A DNA stretch of 64,000 nt from Parus major (Eukaryota; Chordata; Aves; Passeriformes; Paridae). Where the stretch lies: the NCBI RefSeq assembly GCF_001522545.3, contig NC_031768.1, positions 92,552,230-92,616,229 of the forward strand, in the 5' to 3' direction. The notes under the pieces are model-generated. The model was not told the origin of the DNA, ran no database searches, and worked only from the letters and a program-made list of their open reading frames with translations. This document shows positions 49,201-58,443 of this stretch, in pieces. Numbering within the stretch: position 1 is the first letter of the stretch; every line of letters begins with the position of its first letter. A program made the position numbers and the translations under genes.

Positions 49201-52200
49201 CTGACTTCAGTAATCAAGTTTTCAGTAAATGACTTGGTGTATGATTTACATTTTTTTAGAGGAAGAGTGGACAAATACTATAACTTAGGGCAAAGAAAGA
49301 TATACATGTACATACATAGAAAAATAGATAGAGATATGTTTATAGGTAGTAAAAAGGACAGTCCCTCCCTCCCTGTCCCTTCCACAGTTCACTCTTGAGC
49401 ACAGATCAAGTCTAATGTGTGAAATTTCACCTTTTGAAGTTTCATGTGCTGGTCAATATTAGAGGAATACTAGGGAAGTTTAAAGATTTGTGTTCATGGA
49501 AAAGGTCACATGAAACAAATTGAATTTCACCTTTCTCCATTTCAAGGCCCAGCTGAAGGCTGAAGAGGAAGCACTACAGAGGAAGGAAGCTGAGGAAAAG
49601 AAAGCACAGCAGGAGAAACGCCGGGAGGAAAGAAGGCAGCAGAAGCTGGTGACCAAATGCCTCACCTGTTTCTTCCCCTTTTGCAGAGATAGGGAAGAAG
49701 ATCCATTATCTACTGGTACTTAGACAGCAGCCAGAGTAACGTGAACAGAAGGTCTTCACTGGTAGAGCAGAGTTCCACAGCACAGCATCCACAATACAGA
49801 CTCATAATCTGCCCCCTTTTCTGGCAGTGTTAGGGGAAGGGCTGTGTCACAAATGTACTATGAAGTATATGCTGTCTGTCTCCTCAGCAGGACTAGGGGT
49901 CCCAGCTGCTGGACATTCTCTGCTGAGATACAGCCACATAAGCCCCTCACAGAGGCAGCATCTTCAGTCTACTCTCAGATTCCTTCCACTCTAGTCACCC
50001 CGAATATACACAGTGATACCAGTCACAAACACATGATTCAGAAGTAAACACACCTGACAGTTATATCAAGGGTACCTTTTCCTCTTGGAGCTAACCTAGG
50101 AATAGCTGCACTTCATTAATTGTTACTTGGTGTTGTCCTAAAAACCCAAATAGCGCGTTTGACATCCTACAGGAATTTAACCTACAACTACAGTTATACT
50201 TGGAATGAATGTTTTAGAATGTTTGACCTTTATCCCTGAGTATCAGTCAAAAGTAGTGTTACACAGTTACAAAATACCCACATCCCTCCCCTGCTGTTTA
50301 GGCTAGATTAAGTGGTAGGGTCCATGCATAAACTCAGAATAATTTTTAGACATACTTTGGACTTCAAAGAAGGTTCCTGCTACATCAGCACTTGAGGTAG
50401 CCACAGGTGACATGTCTGTTACAGTAACTCGAACTGCAGTGCTGATTCACAGCCCAAGGGAGTGTCCAGGAATACCATCCTCTCCCAGGAGAAGACAGTT
50501 TGCTTTAGGACACGGCTTCTACTGCATGGGGTCATGTCTGGTCTGCGTTGTTAAAGATGATGCAGATCCCTATTTCCTGTCAGATCAGAAGCTCCAGCTC
50601 CAATATGATAATCTACTGTCATTGCTTAATATCCTCTTCATCCTGAGGGAATTAAAAGTACTGGCTTTTTGTACTGCAGAAAGAACTGGAGAAGCAGAGG
50701 AGGCTGGAGAAAGAGCAGCACCTCCAGAAAAAGGCTAGAGATCACTATGAGAAGGTCCTTCTCAGAAAGCTGGGCATAGTGCCATGGAAAAGGCTGAGGG
50801 AGCAAGCCAAGAAAAACCTAGTGGTAAGTGTTGAGGGTAAAGGAAATGACGGGTGCCATAGGAGAAAGGGGAAAAGTAGATGCAGCACTTAGCAGAAGCC
50901 TTAATAGGCTTTTAGGCCAGGTAGAGATGGAAAAAGCAAAAATTCTCTCTGCATACCCTGCCTTATATTAGTTCCTTCAATCAGCCCATCTGACAATCAT
51001 GAAAAGCCATTAAAAACCTGCAGGGATGGCATCCTCATTTATAGCTGATTAAACAGGATTAAACAGAAAAAAAGGAAAGTTACATGGCACACGCCTGCCA
51101 GTTCTCTACTCCACAGCAAAGCTTATCAGTGAGATACCACCAAGCAACTTTAGCTGCAGGAGTTAACCCCAGCCTGTCATCAGGGCTTTCACTCTCTGAA
51201 GTTGCTGGTACAGAGTTGGCCACTGCTAGTGGCAGGACACTACAGGTGACAATCCAACAATCTGTTCTATCCTGGCCCTATCCTCAGTGCAGAACAGCAA
51301 GTGGCAGCTTCTGAGACCTCGATGCAGAAATATTGCTAATGAAACATTTCCTCACGTGACTGAGTCTGCATCCCTTATCAGGGAGGGACTGATAACACTC
51401 AGCTGTATCCTGAAGATCCAGTCAGAGCCCAGGGCTAAGTTGGAAAGCTTCCATTTAAGTCACTGGCGCTGGAGCTACTCACAGTACTTCACCAAATGCA
51501 CACAGGCCTCCAGCTGGGAAGAAGTAGGTGGATACAAGCTGTTCCATATGTCCACCCCACTGGTCAGCATTTTACAAGCTGTTCCATATGTCCACCCCAC
51601 TGGTCAGCATTATGGACAGGCTTGGACTAAGCTGTTACAGGACATGCCTCTACCCCATTCACAGTCAGTTAAATTGAGCATCTTGTTCAAAAGGGTATTC
51701 TCTAGAAGTGATGCACCAGTGGCCTCGTAGAGAGACCGGTCTTGTTCCTTATGCTGACCCCTCTTTGTGGGATCCTTTAAGTTATTCCAGCTGTCAGAAA
51801 TCTGGATTTGGGTAGCTCCAAAAGGCTGAGATGATTTTCTAGTGTGCTCAATTTTCTGTGGCTTTATACTTAGGTAGTCACCAGTTCAGGTAACCAGCTA
51901 CTGTCTCTGCTGTCTTCACCTAGGTGGCACAAAGGCATCACAGCTTGGGCCTGCAGAGGAAATGCCTTATGACTTGGCTGCAGGTCACCCAGCAGAGTCT
52001 CAGGGAGAAGATGTCTCAGGCTGAGGACTTCTATTCCCATATGTTACTGAGATGGGGCTTCAGGAACTGGCTAAAGGTTGGCCTGCACTACAGTGAAAAA
52101 ATGATACCAAGAGAGCTGGCTGCTGCCACACTTCCCTCTCACCACAGTGCCAATTCACTCACCTGTAGTACAGCCTTTGCAGAGTTATGCTATCCCCATT

Positions 52201-54214
52201 CCAGCAACATTATTCCCTTTTTCAGAGACCTTCCCTCAGTTTTTCACTCTCTTCCACACACAATTTTCTCTTATGGTGCTCCTCCACCATCCTCTCTCTC
52301 ATCCTGCTCCCTGCTGATTTTCTTACACTCCTGTGCCCACTACCCAGTCTCAGAACTGCTGTATTTATTGGGCCAGAGGTTGGGAAAGAAAAGGAGAAAA
52401 AAAGCCATTCTCACCTGTTTCTTTGTCTTCCTCCCCAGTACAAGGATTATCTCTCTACTCAGGACGAGAGAGCGTGTACCTTCCACACAGTCTGCCTCAT
52501 GAGAAAGTGCTTTTGGGTGTGGTTTGATTATACCTTGGAAGAAAAAAGGGCCTTACAGGAGAGGCTGAAGATTGCTGCTGAACACAGTAACAAGTAAGTG
52601 TATGCTCTTATCAGCAATTATTTTTACTTATGTATAATATACCCTGTAGATTATTTTAGGGACTACTTTTGACAGGCCAGCTGCTCCCCAGGAACACATG
52701 AAACAGGTTCTGTACTGCTGGTGTTTTGCTTCTTTGATATGCACAGACAGGATCAGCAGAGGTTTATGCTAAGTTTCCATGAAGCCTGGAAAAGAAAGTG
52801 TAATGGTACCCTTCACAGGACTTCTAAATCTGAAAAAAAAAAAAAAGAATGCAGTGAAAGCCTAAGTAAGGATAAGAAGCTGAAACTTTCTAAGCTGATT
52901 AGCAGATCTGGCCATGCAGCTTCTGCTAAAAGCTGCCTTAGGAAAATCTTTAAGTACAATTATAGCAAGCCAAATGATTGTGAAGGAATTACATAGTACT
53001 TTTTTGTCCACAGCAGATGATTTAGTTCACAAATCCAAAGTTGATCAACTAGAAATCCTATTTAAGGAGTCTTTACATGTATGCCATCACCAGTCTGACT
53101 TGGCAGCAAAAACTAGAGCACTCAGTTCTACCAATCATGTCTGGAGCTGGACACACCCAATCCATTGCTTGCCCCATAAAATGCATTCTAGCAGGAAGAA
53201 AAATCTATTGTCAAAATTCAGCAGAAAACAGAAGTCTGCTCACCTGCCTCATCATGGAAGCATAGTAGCTGCATGCAGTCATGAATAGGCTGTGCCTGTG
53301 CACAGCCCCAACAGGATCTGCAGCACCTTGGAGGAAGAATAAAATAAAATTCACGTCTTATGTGGTAGAGCAAACCTGTTCTAGCTTGCTGTGTCAGTAA
53401 GGTCTGAATAGTGCACAGTTTAACAAGACAGCAAACTGGAGGAACTAGGGGAAAGTCAGACCAAGGAAGAGACTGGATTCATTCTACATATGACCTCCTA
53501 TTAGGAGCATAATCACTTGACATTCTTTATTTCTTTCCCCACTTGTAAAAGGCAGCTCAGACCTTGCCATAACAAACTCTTCCTTAGACAGGACTGTGGT
53601 TCCCTATTGCCCATATGGGAACCCAGGGTAAGGGCACCTTTGATGGGGTGATTAAAATCAGGTAAGAATTGAAGCCCAGCTCCCTGCACTCCCAAGGGTT
53701 TGGTTTGGACCAAACGAGCCTGCATTTTTCCTAAAGAAACTTCTTTGAGAGGCCCTGTTTATTCTTCAGAAAAACTCTTTCATCTTTAGAGTGCTAAGCA
53801 AACACCAGCTAATAAATCCTGTCAGAGAGAAGAGCAAAATTTTTGGTGGAGAGCAATAGAAAAGGGCAGTATGTTATTTTTTCCCCACCATGATTGACAT
53901 ATCAATGAAATGGTCTGCACGTAGATGCTTAACATGTGACAGCCCTGACTAACAGCAGAAAGGACAAATCCTCAAGGTCTGAATTCTCCCTTCAAACAGA
54001 AGTTCTCTTTTGATTGCCTTTTATGTCATGTACACATCTGCATGCTGTCACTTTGTTCCTTGTGTCTCTGATTTCTTGCAGGAGACTTATACTGAACGCA
54101 TTCAAGGCATGGAGGCAGTACCCATTACTGATGAAAAAGGAAAGGGAAAGAGAAGAAAGAAGAAACCAGCTACGCAGGAGAGTAGCTGAAATTCTCCCCA
54201 ACTTCCAAACATGA
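34171..54214 (+). CDS. CCDC191: Coiled-coil domain-containing protein 191, full coding region
   Basis: This large Glu/Lys/Arg/Gln-rich protein is predicted to be mostly helical and is the counterpart of human CCDC191 (KIAA1407). Its biochemical role is not established; the Trp-containing helices resemble SFI1-type centrin-binding repeats, which suggests a centrosome or cilium role (inference). Fifteen coding exons join in phase to about 856 residues (human 936): 34171-34263, 38699-38861, 39400-39578, 40088-40311, 41086-41239, 43357-43547, 44280-44526, 45826-46280, 46756-46850, 48439-48521, 49547-49648, 50680-50823, 51924-52076, 52439-52593 and 54082-54214. Long charged coiled coils lie in exons 4-5 and 10-12; Trp repeats lie in exons 6, 7, 13, 14 and 15. 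Conserved anchors are [41 protein letters not shown] and VAEILPNFQ. The N-terminus (exon 1 and its link to exon 2) is the weakest part. Confidence 0.94.
34375..34395. repeat. AGGATC hexamer repeat, three copies
   Basis: AGGATC is repeated three times, followed by AGG, within CCDC191 intron 1 at the edge of the CpG island. Confidence 0.9.
34640..35500 (-). repeat. Long CR1 LINE fragment in CCDC191 intron 1
   Basis: About 860 bp with CR1 motifs in reverse order of the element: GCTAAGATCACCGAGTCCAA, CCACTGAGCCACATCCCCAG, CAGTTCCCTCAGCTGCTCCT, GAACCCTCAGGTCCTTTTCT and ACCTGGCACTTGGCCTTGTT. It reaches into the part of the element that encodes the reverse transcriptase C-terminus, but the frame is broken throughout. 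Confidence 0.93.
35505..35568 (+). repeat. CR1 3' end fragment, opposite orientation
   Basis: GAGGCTGGACTAGATGATCT followed by GTAAAGGCCCCTTCCAATCC and AAACTCTAT is the sense-strand 3' end of CR1, directly abutting the minus-strand copy to its left. Confidence 0.88.
38699..38861 (+). CDS. CCDC191: CCDC191 coding exon 2
   Basis: The acceptor is a ten-base T run ending in AAG at 38698; the donor is GTGAGA at 38862. It reads [20 protein letters not shown], then [16 protein letters not shown] and KYEHFD. The AQEL..NW core matches human CCDC191. A second acceptor (ATGGTAG ending 38732) is possible but would change the phase. Phase 0 in, phase 1 out. Confidence 0.85.
39400..39578 (+). CDS. CCDC191: CCDC191 coding exon 3
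   Basis: Acceptor CATTTCAG, donor GTAAGC. It encodes [40 protein letters not shown] and [19 protein letters not shown], a strong match to the human protein. Ends in phase 0. Confidence 0.96.
40088..40311 (+). CDS. CCDC191: CCDC191 coding exon 4 (coiled coil)
   Basis: Acceptor CTGCCTAG, donor GTAAGG. It encodes [20 protein letters not shown], then a charged run with [20 protein letters not shown]. Almost every residue is charged or Ala/Leu/Gln, typical of a long coiled coil or single alpha helix. Phase 0 in, phase 2 out. Confidence 0.96.
41086..41239 (+). CDS. CCDC191: CCDC191 coding exon 5
   Basis: Acceptor CTTTGCAG, donor GTGAGC. It encodes [20 protein letters not shown], then [20 protein letters not shown] and IHTNKQR. 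Phase 2 in, phase 0 out. Confidence 0.95.
41240..43356 (+). other. CCDC191 intron 5
   Basis: This 2.1 kb intron is AT-rich. I see no repeat, exon or RNA gene in it. Confidence 0.6.
43357..43547 (+). CDS. CCDC191: CCDC191 coding exon 6 (first Trp repeats)
   Basis: Acceptor CATGCAG, donor GTAGTG. It encodes [20 protein letters not shown], then [19 protein letters not shown]. Tryptophans are spaced as in SFI1-like helical repeats. Phase 0 in, phase 2 out. Confidence 0.95.
44280..44526 (+). CDS. CCDC191: CCDC191 coding exon 7
   Basis: Acceptor TCATTTAG, donor GTAAAT. It encodes [40 protein letters not shown] and [14 protein letters not shown]. The CFLAWQHW repeat matches the human CFTEWQHW. Phase 2 in, phase 0 out. 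Confidence 0.95.
44527..45825 (+). other. CCDC191 intron 7
   Basis: This 1.3 kb intron shows no coding or repeat feature. The phases of exons 7 and 8 join without an extra exon. Confidence 0.6.
45826..46280 (+). CDS. CCDC191: CCDC191 coding exon 8 (largest)
   Basis: The acceptor CTTCTCCTAG follows a pyrimidine tract; the donor is GTATGT. The first half ([20 protein letters not shown] onward) is not recognisably conserved and is probably disordered. The second half, [20 protein letters not shown] and [15 protein letters not shown], matches the human HVFQQQLIEKQ...LELKKNQQL helix. Phase 0 in, phase 2 out. Confidence 0.92.
46756..46850 (+). CDS. CCDC191: CCDC191 coding exon 9
   Basis: Acceptor TTTCATAG, donor GTATTG. 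It encodes [20 protein letters not shown], then [11 protein letters not shown]. The PHPIL motif is the conserved anchor. Phase 2 in, phase 1 out. Confidence 0.92.
48439..48521 (+). CDS. CCDC191: CCDC191 coding exon 10
   Basis: Acceptor TTCTGTAG, donor GTAAGG. It encodes [20 protein letters not shown] and RKAEEKL, a charged coiled coil equal to human MEERATQRAE. Phase 1 in, phase 0 out. Confidence 0.95.
49547..49648 (+). CDS. CCDC191: CCDC191 coding exon 11 (coiled coil)
   Basis: Acceptor TTTCAAG after a pyrimidine tract, and a weak donor GTGACC at 49649. It encodes [20 protein letters not shown] and [14 protein letters not shown]. The weak donor is accepted because the next exon (KELEKQRR) continues the human order in phase 0. 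Confidence 0.9.
50680..50823 (+). CDS. CCDC191: CCDC191 coding exon 12
   Basis: Acceptor GTACTGCAG, donor GTAAGT. It encodes [40 protein letters not shown] and EQAKKNLV, matching human ELEKQKR ... HYERVLLRKKGLEPWKRL. Phase 0 at both ends. Confidence 0.96.
51533..51611. repeat. 40-bp tandem duplication in CCDC191 intron 12
   Basis: The unit beginning TACAAGCTGTTCCATATGTC and ending GGTCAGCATT occurs at 51533-51572 and again from 51573, with the copies identical over 39 bases. Perfect identity points to a recent duplication or an assembly effect. Confidence 0.95.
51924..52076 (+). CDS. CCDC191: CCDC191 coding exon 13 (Trp repeats)
   Basis: Acceptor CTTCACCTAG, donor GTTGGC (weak). It encodes [40 protein letters not shown] and [11 protein letters not shown], two Trp repeats matching human YMLTWFQ and IQSWLQ. 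Phase 0 at both ends. Confidence 0.92.
52439..52593 (+). CDS. CCDC191: CCDC191 coding exon 14 (Trp repeat)
   Basis: Acceptor CTCCCCAG, donor GTAAGT. It encodes [39 protein letters not shown] and LKIAAEHSN. The IAAEHS anchor is conserved with human. Phase 0 in, phase 2 out. Confidence 0.94.
52747..52996 (+). CDS. CCDC191: Possible CCDC191 cassette or alternative terminal exon
   Basis: The acceptor TATGCACAG ends at 52746 after a T-rich tract, in the exact phase needed after exon 14. The peptide begins [20 protein letters not shown] and becomes Lys/Ser-rich, ending at TAG (52994-52996). [10 protein letters not shown] looks like a repeat of [10 protein letters not shown] in exon 15. Two forms are possible: a 51-nt cassette (52747-52797, donor GTGTAA, phase kept into exon 15), or a terminal exon using the AATAAA signals at 53338-53348. 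I do not recall a human equivalent. Confidence 0.45.
53338..53348 (+). terminator. Overlapping AATAAA polyadenylation signals in CCDC191 intron 14
   Basis: Two AATAAA hexamers overlap by one base (53338-53343 and 53343-53348), about 340 bases after the stop of the possible alternative terminal exon. Their place fits a short transcript form that skips exon 15. Confidence 0.45.
54082..54214 (+). CDS. CCDC191: CCDC191 last coding exon
   Basis: Acceptor TTCTTGCAG, stop TGA at 54212-54214. It encodes [20 protein letters not shown], then [20 protein letters not shown]. It matches the human LRTWKKF ... LRRKVVEILPDFQ; the human protein I recall runs further after this point. Confidence 0.95.
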
Positions 54215-57200
54215 CAAAAGAGAGTCAGATGGGATGGGAATGAGACAAGAAGACCAGTTCTGTTCCGTGCTATCTCCCTGCTGACTGAAACAAGTCCAGG
54301 GGGAAGGCTTACCAAGTCTAGAGGGTCTTAGAGACAAAGGGAGCCCCCTGTGGTCACTGTTGTTGTAAACAAAGCCCAGATGCAAGCTTACCTGACAGTT
54401 TAGTGTTGCATTTCAAGAAGTCATTCCCCTCAAGCCTCTGTAGGGGTGTCTTGGCTGGTGACCATGAAGCCCAAATAACCAAAGCTTAGCACAGGGTATG
54501 TTTGAGGCCAAGGCCATTTCCACATGCAGAGCTGCAGCAATGACATGAATCCTCCTCCATCCAAGGAAGCACAGAATTGAACTGCACCTCTTTTTGCCTA
54601 AGAAGTAACCTGGTGCTTTTTTGTTGGCAATACTCTCTAGGGTGACAGCTTGTCTAGGGGGCAGACAGACCTGTCAGCTGACCCCCCTAACCACTGCTGT
54701 GAACTTGGCCACCCAGAGCACAGTTTCTAGCTAATTGTGCCAGGAAAGTTTGGATGAGAGGAGGAAAGGGAAGAGCTGTTTATGCAAACCATATTTGCTA
54801 ATGATACAGATCACATCATTGCATATGGAAAGTCTAAAACCTGGGTTCTTTTGCAAGAGGCTGCCTTGTTTGCAGCACATGCTTTGAGTGTGGTATCAAG
54901 CAGTGATCCCAAGTTTATGAGCCTCAATTGTCATTTAAACACTGCCCAAGCTGTTTAATATTTCAGGGTGTATTGTGCAAGTTTGTCTGGGCTGTTTGAT
55001 CCAGTACTTCAAAGAAACAAAAAGACAAAACTCCATGAAAAAGGCAGATTTTAGCTTTTAGAGAAGTTAAAGCTGACATGATTAAAATGGAAGTTTCACA
55101 CACTACTGTTTAACCTTAACCTGCAGCACAATGCAGACAGGGTAATGCCATTCAGGTACACTATGTCTTAGCAACAACATAAGGCAGGAAGCTGGAATCA
55201 CTTCCCCCTCACAGGCAAAGCGCTCCAAAAGCATTTGGCAGTACAGGAAGTACTTGAGTAACACCAGAAAGACAACAGTTTACTGTTATCTTCTAACAGA
55301 TGATGAGAAAAACCCATATATACACTGAAAGTTTCCAATAAACCCAAATCTGAAACGAATACAACTGTGCTTTTGGTGCAGATTGTGTCAAGCCAACTGA
55401 ATGGCACTGGACAGAAGGCCAGAGCCAGGGACCTAGATGAGCACTAAGTATTGCAGACAAAGTGGCATAGGACAGGGTGGGTGCCCAAGCACAGCAGCAC
55501 ACTCCAGAGCTTTAGCATTGGGAATTTGTCCATGTGGACACAGGGATGTGGCCAGAAAAAGGACCCTGCCTACAAAGCCAGGCTGTCAAGCAGGGTGTCG
55601 GTGCAGCTCTGAAGACAGCTGTCACTCCCAGGTACATCCCACAACTCTGCAGCACCTGAACATTCCCCATCTCCCAAAGGCATGGGGCAGACCTGACCAG
55701 CAGCAGGTCAGACGAGCGCGTTCTCCAAGCACAGGGAGCTGGAGGTGCCTGCATGGAGTGTAGGCGAGCTCAGACCATCTGGCTGCATTAAGAGGCAGAT
55801 TGTGAGAGGAAGCACAAGCTGAGAGAGGCTGGATAACTTGTGTTGCAGGGAAGAGCGGGGAGTGTTTCTTGCAGAGGACTGAGCCAAACAGACAGGGAGG
55901 AACAGAGCTGGGGCTGAGCTCCTGAAGTAATGCCCCAGTGCAGCCAGCACTTGGTGCTAACAGCAATCCACTTGCTCTTAGAACACCCTTCCCCACTGGA
56001 AGTCTCTGCCATGTAGTGCTCAACAAGCTCCTGGAACTCCTGAATACTCCCATTTTTGTGCTGCGATTTTCCTCCCTACTGGGGTTTGACAATGAACACA
56101 GCAAGGAAAGTCTGGCCCGCCCTCCACCTGGATTTACAGTGTAAGGACAATAGTGACCTGGAGAACAAAAGGCGGGGGTGAAGGCATCTCCATCTGGAGA
56201 GAAAGCAGCATTGCAGCCAGCCAGAGACAGGACATGCAGCTGTAAGGGGAGGAACAGGAGTTTGCAGCAGTAGAGTGGATGTGCCCACATGCAGCCTGGA
56301 ACTGACTCTACTAACAGGCTGGCTATATATTTATATTTTAAATTTACATCTTGCACAGCTAAGAAGATATCCCAAACCACTGGCTACTCAGGGCTGCATC
56401 CAGTTTACTTAATTGCAGATTCTTTCCCTAGTAATGCACATTTTGTCCTCAAAGCCCACAGCTCCCACTCAGTGCCCACTCACCATCCATGAAAATATTT
56501 CACTATTATGAAAATAATGCTGCTTATGTGGAGCTTAGTTACCTCCAAACAACTTGAAGTACAGTCAACACTTTGGAAACTGTCCTTTTCCTCCAATACC
56601 CTCACCTCCCAGGGTTTCCTTCTATTCCTCATAGCTTTGAAAGGGTCTCCTGACAAGATGCTCTTTGGTTGGACAGTTGCAGCAGCAAGAAGCCAAAAGA
56701 TGATCCAGGAGCTGTGCTTTGATAGCCCTGGCCTACTGCCAGTACAAGCATGGAGCTGAAGCCTCAGCTAGATCCAGCTGAGGGATAGAGGGAAGATGTT
56801 CAGGGAGCAGGCAAATTCACACTGAACATGATCTAAATCAAAAGGCGGATGAGAAGCCCCTTGACTTCCCTGTTGATCCACACTTGGCTGAAACAACTCA
56901 TACCTTCTTGGCAGAAGCAAGGCCGTGCCAAATGATGCACAGGATACCCCTAAAATCCCTGGCACAATGTTGGCGTTTTGCAAATTGAGGCTCCCACAGG
57001 AAGGTGATGTGAGAGAGCTTGTCAGACCAAGGAAACAGCTTCAGCCTGCAGCTGTGCCACAGCATTCCTCCTGCTCCAACACTTGGCTAGATGCAGATGT
57101 CAGTGCCTTAATGCTGGTCATCAGCCCACACTCACAGCTCAGGCACACTCCTGCCTGTCAGCTCCTTGCTTTTCTTAGCAAGAGAGGGAGGTGGCTGCAC

Positions 57201-58437
57201 AGCCAGGCTTTCGTTCTCCTGCACAGGGGTGGGGGGAGGACTTACTGCAGTACAACAGCAAATACAGAACCTTGAAGTGATTGCAAACTCCCCATCCTCT
57301 ACCAATACCCCTACCCTACAGAATTATTACACAGTTTCTCAAAAACATTAACCACAAGAATTTCATCTTATTAAATTTGTATGCCAGTCACTTCCAAGTC
57401 CCCCAGGCCCTGCAAAAACTGGATCTGAAAGAGTGTCTGAAATATTAAACAATTTCCTCTGTTTCCCCTCGGCAGGGAGGGACAATAGGTTAGCCTGGGA
57501 GGGGAGTCCATGGACCACTGCAGTGTAATGCACATCTTTGCAGACCTGTTGTCCATTATGGGCACCTACCCCAGCAATGCACCCTGGCCTTCCCAGTACA
57601 GGAGTTGCCTCTGCAGGGCCAGCATAAGCCACAGCAGGGGAAAAAATAAAAGCTAGGGAGAAACAGAATTTCTTGCGCCCCCATCAACAGCGCTGGAGTT
57701 AACAGAGCTGGTCATGTTTGGGTGTCCAAGTCTGACACCCTTCTGCAAACACTGGTCTCATCCAACTAAAACCCTCCTGGAAGGTCCTTGTTGTCAGCAG
57801 TGCAAAGTTATCTTCAAACAGAAACAGCTGAACAGCAGACAGAAGTACTACTCAGGCAAACCAAAGCAGAGCTCTGGAACAATCAAAGGCACCTGTGATT
57901 CTACTTACTAAAAGTTATCTTGCCTTTCAGCAGCTGTCCCAAGATACCAACAGAATTAAAGGCTACACCTCTTCCCACTATCTACAAGGAGAATGTCCAT
58001 ATAATTTCCAAATATGGCTTAGAAAAGGGTTTAAAGCAAAAGATTGTTCCTTTTTGGGGTTCTGGGTGTACTATGTGGGCAGATGTCAGTGGGAAACCAA
58101 GACACAGGATAAAAATGCCAGGAGCCTGCTCAGTACTGCTCATAGGATGAAAGATCCCTATTCAAATTCCTACCATGAGGGAATATCCCTAGTTTCCAGG
58201 ATGCTGAGAACTGCCAGGAGATATCTCTTTCATCTCAGTACCAACAAACTCAAAGGTCAACTTTTGCAGAACTGGAAGAAGATTTGTTTCCCTACTTTTG
58301 CTTAGCCTGTTGCTCCTTTATTCCCAAGTCCAGCTCACAGCTGAATAGCCATGAGATACTGGCAGCTTTTGGTCATTCAGCTTGCCTGTGTGTGTTGGCA
58401 TAAATCAACAGGCCACTCCACAGATCATTTCCATTAA
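54215..58437. other. CCDC191 3' flank and intergenic region
   Basis: Up to about 55345 this is probably CCDC191 3' UTR. From there to 58437 I see no recognisable gene. A 253-codon open frame on the minus strand (55622-56380) has no family resemblance and lies in a stop-poor, fairly GC-rich patch. Confidence 0.55.
55337..55342 (+). terminator. Candidate polyadenylation signal for CCDC191
   Basis: AATAAA about 1.1 kb beyond the CCDC191 stop, in the context TTCCAATAAACCC, with a GTGC/TTTTGGTG-like stretch about 25 bases downstream. Confidence 0.45.
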
Positions 58438-58443
58438 TTTATT
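58438..58443 (-). terminator. Candidate polyadenylation signal for ZDHHC23
   Basis: TTTATT on the plus strand, AATAAA on the minus strand, 4.4 kb past the stop. No nearer canonical hexamer was found on the minus strand by eye. Confidence 0.35.

Larger units (their letters stand above)
46851..50679 (+). other. CCDC191 introns 9-11
   Basis: Three introns of 1.0-1.6 kb (46851-48438, 48522-49546, 49649-50679). The only notable sequence is an AT/ATAG low-complexity patch at about 49290-49345. Confidence 0.6.

Noticed and set aside
51287..51730. A 147-codon open frame covering the 40-bp duplication
   Set aside because: It lies in CCDC191 intron 12, its content is not conserved with the human protein, and exons 12 and 13 already join in phase.
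55622..56380. A 253-codon minus-strand open frame between CCDC191 and ZDHHC23
   Set aside because: It has no recognisable family, no repeated motif and no splice context; its composition looks random and several other long frames overlap it.
57895..58305. A 136-codon plus-strand open frame
   Set aside because: No good start, no family resemblance, and it is near the convergent 3' ends.
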